Under the pieces are notes generated by a model. It did not search any database and was not told the origin of the DNA. It was given only the letters and a program-made list of their open reading frames with translations. A stretch of DNA of 6,701 bases, taken from NCBI GenBank assembly GCA_009785015.1, contig WQXD01000207.1, forward strand, positions 1 to 6,701. Reading direction: 5' to 3'. Below, piece by piece: positions 1 to 5,345 of this stretch. Each line of letters starts with the position of its first letter. The first letter of the stretch is position 1. A program made the position numbers and the translations under genes. The stretch comes from Oscillospiraceae bacterium. Its GTDB lineage: Bacteria > Bacillota_A > Clostridia > Oscillospirales > WRJC01.

Positions 1-67
1 CCCGAAATCCGCAAGCGCAGCCTGGCGGATAAACGCGGCCGGCCGCGAACAATTATCTTCTATCTAA

Positions 68-496
68 TCCAAAGCGCCCGATTCGTGCATCATGATGATA
101 GAATACGAATCCGGCGACGTCGGAGAAATCATGATGAACTGGGGGCTCCCCTCGAAAACGAGCGGGGATTTTTCAACGAACGCCTCGGGCTCGGAAGGTT
201 ATGTAAAACTCGGAAACCCAAGCGGCGACGTAACCGTTTATTCCGGCGAAGAAAAAAAAGTATTTACAACCGAAGCAGCCGACGAACAGGACCTGGTCAA
301 CGCCGAACTCGCGGTTTACGACCATTTAATCGCTGAAATCGAAAAAAGGGGACAAGTTCAGGCGTCTTTTGACGAAGGCATACTGAGCCTTGCGACGTCG
401 ATGGCCGCCATAAAATCCGGCGCGCTGGGGCGGCCTGTGACGATTGGGGAAATCTTAGAAGAAAAACCGACTATCGAGCAGTGCATGCAGAAATAA
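68..496 (+). pseudogene. Gfo/Idh/MocA-family oxidoreductase, C-terminal remnant
   Basis: The frame is open from 68 to the TAA at 494-496; the first ATG is at 92, giving 134 residues. The stretch PDSCIMMIEYESGDVGEI, starting before that ATG, resembles the segment at the start of the C-terminal substrate domain of Gfo/Idh/MocA sugar dehydrogenases. The end, with a helix around SFDEGILSLATSMAAIKSG followed by GRPVTIGEI, resembles the usual family C-terminus. Full members have about 330-400 residues with an N-terminal Rossmann NAD(P)-binding domain. Here an in-frame TAA at 65-67 blocks extension. Family-like fragments upstream lie in different frames: NNYLLSNPK in frame 3 and AAWRINAAG in frame 2, much closer to the C-terminal domain than normal. 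I infer a decayed gene with frameshift and internal deletion. A sequencing error near the window edge, or expression of the short ORF, cannot be excluded. The fragment has no NAD site, so catalysis is unlikely. Confidence 0.55.
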
Positions 497-521
497 AAAA
501 AGTGAAAAATTTACTTCTTTT
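495..521 (+). terminator. weak AT-rich hairpin after the oxidoreductase remnant
   Basis: AGTGAA (501-506) pairs with TTTACT (510-515) around a three-base loop, with one G-U pair. The A-run at 495-500 can extend the stem with the T-rich run at 516-521, with one mismatch. T-rich sequence continues to about 532. The stem is almost free of G and C, so it is a poor intrinsic terminator. Its position at the stop codon is the main support. Confidence 0.3.
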
Positions 522-535
522 TCGTTTCTTTTCGC

Positions 536-569
536 TTGAAAAATTTGCCGATATATGATATTATATAAT
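536..569 (+). promoter_or_regulatory. candidate sigma-A promoter of dnaA
   Basis: TTGAAA (536-541, consensus TTGACA) lies 17 bp upstream of TATTAT (559-564). An overlapping perfect TATAAT at 564-569 lacks a well-spaced -35 element (22 bp). Start of transcription would be near 570-576, leaving a leader of roughly 65 bases. I see no DnaA box in the spacer 497-638, so the usual DnaA autoregulation through boxes at the promoter is not evident here. Confidence 0.5.
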
Positions 570-638
570 ATGATGTAGGAATAGTTATTTGCGGCAAAAA
601 ATAAAATATTAAGGAATCGAAAGACAGAGAAAAAAATT

Positions 639-2132
639 ATGTTTAATAATACGGATTACAACGAAATAACCCTGAAACTCAAAGAAGAAATAAAAAATAA
701 ACTCTCGGAAACCCCGAGAATTTATGAGTTATGGTTCGAAGATATGTCGGTGCTCAGGATGACCGATAAAGTGCTTCTTATTTCCGTGAACACCGACATT
801 CAAAAACGGAATATAGAAAGCAAATACAAGCATTTGCTCATCGACGCCATCAAAGCGAAATATTTTATAAACGATTTGATAATCGGCGTTTATTATACAC
901 AAAACGGGCCCGAAAAAATGAAAATAACCAAAGAAACGATGGACGCCGACGAACGCAGGCTATTACTCGACGATATAGGCGATATAGAAACGCCGCAATC
1001 CGTTTTGCACACAGACGCCGATAAATCCGCCGCGCCCCAGACGACCGCAATGACTCAAAAAGCCGAAGATATTATAAAAGAAATAGACTCGGACGACGAT
1101 ACCGACAGAAACGTTAAATTTACGTATACTTTTGAAAATTTTATAGTCGGGAGCTCGAACCGGTTCGCATATAAAGCCTGCACCGTCGTCGCGGAATCTC
1201 CCGCCATAAAATATAACCCGTTTTTTATTTACGGCTCGTCGGGGCTCGGCAAAACCCATCTTTTGTGCGCGATATATAACGAATACAGCAAAAAATTCAA
1301 GAACGCGAAAGTGATATACGTGAACGGCGAGGATTTCGCAAACGAGCTCATCGATTTACTCGCTTTAAAAGACCGCCATAAGATACAGGCGTTTAAAGAA
1401 AAATACAGGACCTGCGATATGCTGCTTATCGACGATATCCATTTTATCGCAGGGAAGCCTTCCACCCAGGAAGAAATTTTTCACACGTTCAACGCGCTTT
1501 ACGACGCGGGAAAACAGATAATATTCACGTCGGACAGACCGCCGAAAGATATGAAAACCCTTGAGGAACGTTTGACAAGCCGTTTTGAATGGGGGCTTAT
1601 GGCCGACATCCAACCGCCCGAAATAGAATTAAAAATAGCGATACTAAAAAGAAAATCGGAAGACATGAATATAAAAATAACAAACGACGTTTTGGAGTTT
1701 TTGGCAAATCATATATCCTCAAACATAAGGCAGATAGAAGGCGCGATAAAAAAATTGAACGCATACTCCTTACTGAACAATCAAACGATAACGCTGGAGC
1801 TTGCTAAAACCTCAATCGCATATATCCTCTCGGGGACGGAACCCATAAACGTCACGGTCGAAAAAATCCTTGGGGCGGTTTCTCAAATGTTCGGAGTCCC
1901 GCAAACGGAATTAAAAGGCAGGAAAAGATCGAAAGAAATAGCCTTCGCGAGAAATGTCGCGATATATATCATCCGCAGCGTAACGGATATGTCGCTTCAC
2001 GCGATAGGACGGGCATTCGACCGCAACCATACGACTATATTGTCGGCGACAAAAGTGATAGAGAACGAAATGAAAACCAATTTGAACCTCGCGAACCAGA
2101 TAACCGAAATATCAAATATCGCAAAAGCGTAA
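639..2132 (+). CDS. dnaA: chromosomal replication initiator protein DnaA
   Basis: Initiator that binds DnaA boxes, forms an ATP-dependent filament at oriC, melts the origin and recruits helicase. The 497 residues show the four-domain layout. Domain I is about 1-85 (W32 in LWFEDM). Domain II is an acidic variable linker, about 90-160. Domain III is the AAA+ ATPase: Walker A GSSGLGKT at 199-206, Walker B LLIDD at 262-266, sensor 1 FTSDR at 296-300, box VII SRFEWGL with the probable arginine finger R315, sensor 2 NIRQIEGA with R364. Domain IV is about 405-497, with GRKRSKEIAFARN and the signature IGRAFDRNHTTILSA at 456-470. That signature is one residue shorter than E. coli IGDAFGGRDHTTV and has Asn for Asp. 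The ATG at 639 has only a weak purine-rich ribosome site (AGAGAA, about 628-633). No upstream start gives a better domain I. Length is slightly above the usual 440-470 because of the linker. Confidence 0.98.
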   Translation: MFNNTDYNEITLKLKEEIKNKLSETPRIYELWFEDMSVLRMTDKVLLISVNTDIQKRNIESKYKHLLIDAIKAKYFINDLIIGVYYTQNGPEKMKITKETMDADERRLLLDDIGDIETPQSVLHTDADKSAAPQTTAMTQKAEDIIKEIDSDDDTDRNVKFTYTFENFIVGSSNRFAYKACTVVAESPAIKYNPFFIYGSSGLGKTHLLCAIYNEYSKKFKNAKVIYVNGEDFANELIDLLALKDRHKIQAFKEKYRTCDMLLIDDIHFIAGKPSTQEEIFHTFNALYDAGKQIIFTSDRPPKDMKTLEERLTSRFEWGLMADIQPPEIELKIAILKRKSEDMNIKITNDVLEFLANHISSNIRQIEGAIKKLNAYSLLNNQTITLELAKTSIAYILSGTEPINVTVEKILGAVSQMFGVPQTELKGRKRSKEIAFARNVAIYIIRSVTDMSLHAIGRAFDRNHTTILSATKVIENEMKTNLNLANQITEISNIAKA

Positions 2133-2152
2133 AAATATTTGCCCTGCGAAAG

Positions 2153-2196
2153 TTATCCACAGAAATCTGTTGATAATGTGGATTATCTGTTGATAA
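2153..2196. repeat. DnaA-box cluster 1 (four boxes)
   Basis: One perfect box reads on the + strand (TTATCCACA, 2153-2161). Three boxes read on the - strand: TTATCAACA at 2168-2176, TAATCCACA at 2177-2185 and TTATCAACA at 2188-2196. The two right-hand junctions are nearly head-to-tail, with 0 and 2 bp between boxes, a spacing suited to cooperative DnaA binding. The cluster begins 20 bp after the dnaA stop codon. Confidence 0.9.
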
Positions 2197-2250
2197 CTCA
2201 GGTATATTTAGGGGTTTATACACTATTATTTGATTTTTTATACATTTATG

Positions 2251-2271
2251 CAAAACCGGCGTTTTGGTTTT
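2251..2271 (+). terminator. possible weak terminator hairpin after dnaA
   Basis: CAAAAC (2251-2256) and GTTTTG (2261-2266) form a perfect six-base-pair stem with a CGGC loop, followed by GTTTT. It is the only hairpin with a T-run between the dnaA stop and the dnaN promoter, but the stem is short and the tail weak. It may equally be part of the origin. Confidence 0.25.
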
Positions 2272-2301
2272 CAACATACTGATAACAAAAATAATAACAA
2301 C

Positions 2302-2363
2302 TTATCAACAATATCAACATGTAGAAACTGTGGATAAGTTGTTGGAAATCCAAGTTATCCACA
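2302..2363. repeat. DnaA-box cluster 2 with inverted perfect boxes
   Basis: TTATCAACA (2302-2310) abuts ATATCAACA (2311-2319), both on the + strand. Two perfect boxes follow in inverted orientation, TGTGGATAA at 2329-2337 and TTATCCACA at 2355-2363, separated by 17 bp. Within that gap TTGGA (2342-2346) and TCCAA (2349-2353) form a small palindrome. These two perfect, convergent sites are the likeliest high-affinity anchors of the origin. Confidence 0.9.
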
Positions 2364-2428
2364 TACCCCGGGCAATTCGTTTTTTTGATTTTTATTCCGA
2401 CAAATTAGCATAACGGTTTTAAACAGAT

Positions 2429-2437
2429 TTATACACA
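2429..2437 (+). promoter_or_regulatory. single DnaA box TTATACACA
   Basis: Matches the relaxed consensus TTATNCACA. It stands alone between cluster 2 and the GC-rich hairpin at 2456-2473. Confidence 0.7.
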
Positions 2438-2455
2438 AATTGAATTTTCACGAAT

Positions 2456-2473
2456 GCCCCAATCCTGCGGGGC
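2456..2473. other. GC-rich hairpin in oriC
   Basis: GCCCC (2456-2460) and GGGGC (2469-2473) form a five-base-pair stem with an eight-base loop. An alternative pairing uses ATGCC/GGCAT at the outer ends. It is a GC island in AT-rich DNA, ten bases before the tandem weak boxes. No T-run follows, so it is not a convincing terminator. Confidence 0.5.
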
Positions 2474-2482
2474 GGCATACAT

Positions 2483-2500
2483 ATATCAACAATATCAACA
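2483..2500 (+). repeat. tandem ATATCAACA sites next to the AT-rich element
   Basis: Two identical 9-mers ATATCAACA lie head-to-tail with no gap. With the base before them they form TATCAACAATATCAACA (2484-2500), an exact copy of 2303-2319 in cluster 2. They differ from the consensus at positions 1 and 6, so they are probably low-affinity DnaA sites. They point towards the unwinding candidate about 30 bp downstream. Confidence 0.65.
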
Positions 2501-2528
2501 CTCCCTGCTGTTCTCTTCTTCTGCAAAC

Positions 2529-2552
2529 TAAATATATATATTATATATAATA
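2529..2552. other. candidate DNA unwinding element
   Basis: Twenty-four consecutive A/T bases, mostly TA steps, which are the least stable stacks. The element lies between the last DnaA-type sites and the dnaN promoter, the position expected for duplex opening. A second AT-rich stretch (2598-2626) lies in the dnaN leader and could extend the melted region. Confidence 0.65.
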
Positions 2553-2559
2553 CGCGCAG

Positions 2560-2589
2560 TTTTCAAAAGTATTTTCCAATGTTTATAAT
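2560..2589 (+). promoter_or_regulatory. candidate promoter of the dnaN-recF-remB-gyrB operon
   Basis: A perfect -10 TATAAT (2584-2589) lies 18 bp after a weak -35 TTTTCA (2560-2565). Transcription would start near 2596, giving a leader of about 48 bases to dnaN. It sits directly downstream of the unwinding candidate, so melting and transcription may influence each other. Confidence 0.5.
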
Positions 2590-2625
2590 ACATTGCTGTT
2601 AATAAAATAAAATTAATATTTATAA

Positions 2626-2632
2626 AGAGAGG
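2626..2632 (+). promoter_or_regulatory. dnaN ribosome binding site
   Basis: AGAGAGG lies 11 bases before the ATG at 2644. It is a good Shine-Dalgarno match at slightly long spacing and supports this dnaN start. Confidence 0.65.
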
Positions 2633-2643
2633 TTCCCAAAATT

Positions 2644-3861
2644 ATGAAAATAGTCTGTTCAAAAAATATTTTAAACGAAGCGGTAACGCCGGCTTTATAC
2701 GCGGTATCATCCAAAAACACAAACCAGGCGCTCGACGGGTTCCTTTTGACCGCCGACAAAGGGAACGGAGAACTGACGATATGCGGCTACGACTTGGAAA
2801 AAGGGATTAAAGTCACTTTGTCCGGGGAGAACATACAGATAATAGAAAGCGGAAAAATCATAATAAACGCCGCAAAGTTTTCGTCCATAATACGAAACCT
2901 CCCGGAAGGCGACGTTTCAATATCGGCGGACGACAATTTTTCGGTCCTCATAAGCGGCGCGAGGAGCGAATTCACGATACACGGGTTAGACGGGGAATCA
3001 TTTCCGCTCATGCCCGAATTAAAAGGCGAGCAAAATTTCAAGATAAGCAGGAAGATTTTAAAAAACATGATAGTTTCGACTAATTTCGCAGTCGCAGTCA
3101 ACAATTCGCGGCCGTCGCTCAACGGCGCGCTTATCGAAATAAAAAACAGCGGTTTTAATATAATCGCCGTCGACGGTTACAGGCTTGCTCTAAGGCGCAG
3201 TTTCGACGGGATAATATCGGAAGAAGGGCTTGATTTGAGTTTTATAATCCCGGGAAAAAGTTTATCCGAGCTTTTGAAACTGATAGGCGACGAGGACGAG
3301 CCCGTGGAAATCGAACTGACCAAAAAACATGTGATAATTTCTTTCGATAATATCATATATTTTTCAAGGCTGATAGAAAGCGAGTTTTTGGATTACAGGC
3401 GCACCATAAAAACAGACCCGAGAACCACGGTCGTAATAGATACAAAAAGCTTCACCGAAAGCGTCGAAAGGGCGTCCCTTTTAACCGACGATAAAAATAA
3501 AAGCCCGGTCAGGCTCAATTTTAAAAAAGAAGAAGTCAATATAGAAAATAAAGACGATTTCGGGATATTGAAAATATCGTCCACATCTTTGATGGGCAAG
3601 GTTTTCGACGAATGCGACATAGAGATATACGGCGACGAATTGGAGATAGGGTTTAATAACAGGTATCTCTTGGACGCCTTAAAAGCGGTTCGCGAAGAAA
3701 AAATCATTCTCAAATTGGAGAGCCCCACGAAATCATTGATTATTTTGCCTTATGAGGCCGAAAGCAAAGACGGCGAGCCGCCGGCCGACGTGAGCAGGGT
3801 TATGGACACGGAAAACTCGAAGTTTTTATATTTGGTTTTGCCTGTAAGGATAAGGGATTGA
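2644..3861 (+). CDS. dnaN: DNA polymerase III sliding clamp, beta subunit
   Basis: Ring-shaped dimer that tethers replicative polymerase to DNA and docks many repair proteins. The 405 residues contain the three clamp domains: about 1-125, 126-255 and 256-405. Family landmarks are the N-terminal MKIVCSKN, AVDGYRLAL at 175-183, SRLIESEFLDYRR at 241-253, FNNRYLLDAL at 337-346 and the C-terminal YLVLPVRIRD. It is longer than typical clamps (about 366-380). The extra length is mostly a charged segment at about 371-393, just before the last strand, plus two residues (RD) after the usual PxR(L/I) end. The start is supported by the ribosome site at 2626-2632. It is first in a tight cluster and its TGA is followed by recF after 13 bp. 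Confidence 0.97.
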   Translation: MKIVCSKNILNEAVTPALYAVSSKNTNQALDGFLLTADKGNGELTICGYDLEKGIKVTLSGENIQIIESGKIIINAAKFSSIIRNLPEGDVSISADDNFSVLISGARSEFTIHGLDGESFPLMPELKGEQNFKISRKILKNMIVSTNFAVAVNNSRPSLNGALIEIKNSGFNIIAVDGYRLALRRSFDGIISEEGLDLSFIIPGKSLSELLKLIGDEDEPVEIELTKKHVIISFDNIIYFSRLIESEFLDYRRTIKTDPRTTVVIDTKSFTESVERASLLTDDKNKSPVRLNFKKEEVNIENKDDFGILKISSTSLMGKVFDECDIEIYGDELEIGFNNRYLLDALKAVREEKIILKLESPTKSLIILPYEAESKDGEPPADVSRVMDTENSKFLYLVLPVRIRD

Positions 3862-3874
3862 AAATAAAAAATTT

Positions 3875-5020
3875 ATGCGGATAAAAAATATAAGCTTAAA
3901 AAATTACAGGAATATAGAAACCGCCGATATAGATTTCGCGGACGGGATCAATATCCTCGCCGGCGAAAACGCGAACGGGAAGACGAACGCCGTTGAGGCC
4001 GTATACCAATTCGCGCAGGGAAAAAGCTTCAGGACGAAAAATAACGTCGAGGCCATAGGTTTCGACAAAGATATGTGCGAACTTTCCATTGGTTTTGTTT
4101 CGGATAAATCCGATAAGTCAGAAAGAAATATCGGGATGAATATAAAGTTTTACAGGGACAAAAGCAAGAAGTTTTGTTACAACGGGGTCCAGACCAGAAA
4201 AATCATAGAGTTTATCGGTAATTTTAGGGCCGTTTTATTTACGCCCGACCATCTTGGGCTTGTTAAGGGAAGTCCCGAAACCCGCCGTAAATTTATAGAT
4301 ATGGCTATAAGCCAGATAAAGCCTGTTTATTTGTCTTATCTTATCGACGTCGGCAGGGTGCTGATCCAGAGGAATTATTTGTTAAAACATATAAAACAAA
4401 CCGGCGAAACCCGGGAAAAATTGGAACAGTTTCATATATGGACTAAAAAATTCGCGAAATATTCGGCGCTTATAACAAGATACAGGGGCGAATACATAGA
4501 AAGGCTCAAGGAATACGTTCCGGTTTTTTACAGCGGGCTTTCCAACGGCAGGGAATTTATCTGCCTTTCTTATGTTTCAAATATAAACAAGCATGACGCG
4601 GTATTCAAGGATTTTCACAATTTTGAAATATGCGAAAAATTATACTCCGAGATTTTTTCGCAGGGCATAAAAGAGGAGCTCGCGGCGGGGACCACGCTTT
4701 ACGGCCCGCAGAGGGACGATTTGTATATCGAAATAGACGGAAGGAGCGCTAAGGGCATAGCTTCGCAGGGCCAGCAGCGTTCGGCTGTCCTTGCCCTTAA
4801 ACTCGCCGAAGGCGATATATCTAAGATTTCGCACGGCGAATATCCGGTTTTTCTTTTAGACGATATACTTTCCGAGCTCGATAAAAACAGGCAGGATTTT
4901 ATATTGAAGAATTTATCGGGCAGGCAGGTGATTATAACGTGCTGCAATGACGAATTGTTGAACGGGCTGGATGTAAACATATCCAAAAAAATAAAAGTGG
5001 AGAACGGAAAATTTTATTAA
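3875..5020 (+). CDS. recF: DNA replication and repair protein RecF
   Basis: SMC-like ATPase that acts with RecO and RecR to load RecA at single-strand gaps near forks. The 381 residues (family about 360-375) show the N-terminal MRIKNISLKNYRNIE, Walker A GENANGKT at 30-37, the conserved FTPDHLGLVKGSPETRRKFID at about 122-142 in the arm region, LYGPQRDDL at 275-283, the ABC-type signature SQGQQRS at 297-303, and Walker B VFLLDDILSELD at 325-336 with the catalytic acidic residue region in DD/E. The usual His of GPHRDD is Gln here. The start fits the family N-terminus. Its ribosome site is weak: TAAGGG at 3851-3856, inside the end of dnaN, is 18 bases away, so translational coupling to dnaN is likely. 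The yaaA gene that sits before recF in B. subtilis is absent. Confidence 0.97.
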   Translation: MRIKNISLKNYRNIETADIDFADGINILAGENANGKTNAVEAVYQFAQGKSFRTKNNVEAIGFDKDMCELSIGFVSDKSDKSERNIGMNIKFYRDKSKKFCYNGVQTRKIIEFIGNFRAVLFTPDHLGLVKGSPETRRKFIDMAISQIKPVYLSYLIDVGRVLIQRNYLLKHIKQTGETREKLEQFHIWTKKFAKYSALITRYRGEYIERLKEYVPVFYSGLSNGREFICLSYVSNINKHDAVFKDFHNFEICEKLYSEIFSQGIKEELAAGTTLYGPQRDDLYIEIDGRSAKGIASQGQQRSAVLALKLAEGDISKISHGEYPVFLLDDILSELDKNRQDFILKNLSGRQVIITCCNDELLNGLDVNISKKIKVENGKFY

Positions 5021-5021
5021 A

Positions 5022-5315
5022 ATGTTCATTCATATAGCCAAAGATAAATTTATACGCCGGAAAGAAATTATAGGCGTATTTGATTTGGATACCTCGACTG
5101 TTTCGGCGGTTACGAAAAATTTTTTGGGCAGGGCCGAAAAAAACGGGCATACCGTAGATATAAACGTTTTGCCTAATTCTTTTGTTTTAGCCGGGGAAAA
5201 TAAAAAAAACAAAATATATTTTTCGTCGAATATGACGGGGCATATAAATAAATTTCAAAAACACCGTTTATCAACATATCAACGCTTAAAGTTGTTGATA
5301 AACGATGATTTATAA
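5022..5315 (+). CDS. remB: RemB-type extracellular matrix regulatory protein (DUF370)
   Basis: Small protein of 97 residues, recognised by sequence and position. The N-terminus MFIHIAKDKFIRRKEIIGVFD and the later segment NSFVLAGENKKNKIYFSS resemble B. subtilis RemB (YaaB), whose gene also lies between recF and gyrB. RemA/RemB proteins are tied to biofilm matrix gene control in B. subtilis; RemA is a DNA-binding activator, while RemB's molecular action is less clear. A role here in matrix control is inference only. The gene starts one base after the recF stop with no strong ribosome site (GTGGAG at 4997-5002 is distant), so it is probably coupled to recF. The last 16 residues, RLSTYQRLKLLINDDL, are encoded by an inverted pair of DnaA-box-like sites, which may be why this tail is present. 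Confidence 0.85.
   Translation: MFIHIAKDKFIRRKEIIGVFDLDTSTVSAVTKNFLGRAEKNGHTVDINVLPNSFVLAGENKKNKIYFSSNMTGHINKFQKHRLSTYQRLKLLINDDL
5265..5304. repeat. perfect 12-bp inverted repeat with two TTATCAACA boxes
   Basis: CGTTTATCAACA (5265-5276) and TGTTGATAAACG (5293-5304) are exact reverse complements separated by 16 bp. Each arm holds a TTATCAACA DnaA box of the type found three times in oriC (5268-5276 on +, 5293-5301 on -). ATATCAACG at 5276-5284 is a further near-match overlapping the first box by one base. The repeat lies within the last codons of remB, 42 bp upstream of gyrB. In RNA it would form a 12-bp hairpin. Confidence 0.8.
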
Positions 5316-5327
5316 ATTAAAAATATC

Positions 5328-5332
5328 GGAGG
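5328..5332 (+). promoter_or_regulatory. gyrB ribosome binding site
   Basis: GGAGG with the next base A forms a strong Shine-Dalgarno match 13 bases before the ATG at 5346. An in-frame TAG at 5343-5345 touches that ATG, so translation cannot start further upstream in this frame. Confidence 0.7.
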
Positions 5333-5345
5333 AATTGTTTTTTAG

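Larger units (their letters stand above)
2133..2643. other. oriC: replication origin in the dnaA-dnaN spacer
   Basis: This 511-bp gene-free region has the hallmarks of a bacterial origin: clustered DnaA boxes in both orientations, a GC-rich element and a strongly AT-rich stretch near dnaN. Perfect TTATCCACA boxes are at 2153-2161 (+), 2329-2337 (-) and 2355-2363 (+). TTATCAACA boxes are at 2168-2176 (-), 2188-2196 (-) and 2302-2310 (+). Near-matches are TAATCCACA at 2177-2185 (-), TTATACACA at 2429-2437 (+), ATATCAACA at 2311-2319, 2483-2491 and 2492-2500 (+), TTTTCAACA at 2268-2276 (+) and TTATACACT at 2216-2224 (+). None are visible upstream of dnaA, so the origin appears confined to this one spacer, unlike the bipartite B. 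subtilis origin. Confidence 0.93.

Noticed and set aside
85..336. Arg-rich frame starting MHHDDRIRIRRRRRN overlapping the oxidoreductase remnant
   Set aside because: It is the +2-shifted reading of the family-like frame. Its arginine-rich composition is typical of an out-of-frame translation.
963..1613. Open frames on the - strand across dnaA
   Set aside because: They lie opposite a clear dnaA, have no recognisable motifs or ribosome sites, and are shadows of its codon bias.
2366..2372. CCCCGGG palindrome as a possible element of oriC
   Set aside because: Too short to mean anything on its own; no repeat elsewhere in the spacer.
2133..2643. Small protein or RNA gene in the origin spacer
   Set aside because: The only longer frame (2035-2277, - strand) overlaps the end of dnaA and DnaA boxes and has no ribosome site. 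No tRNA-like or riboswitch-like structure was seen.
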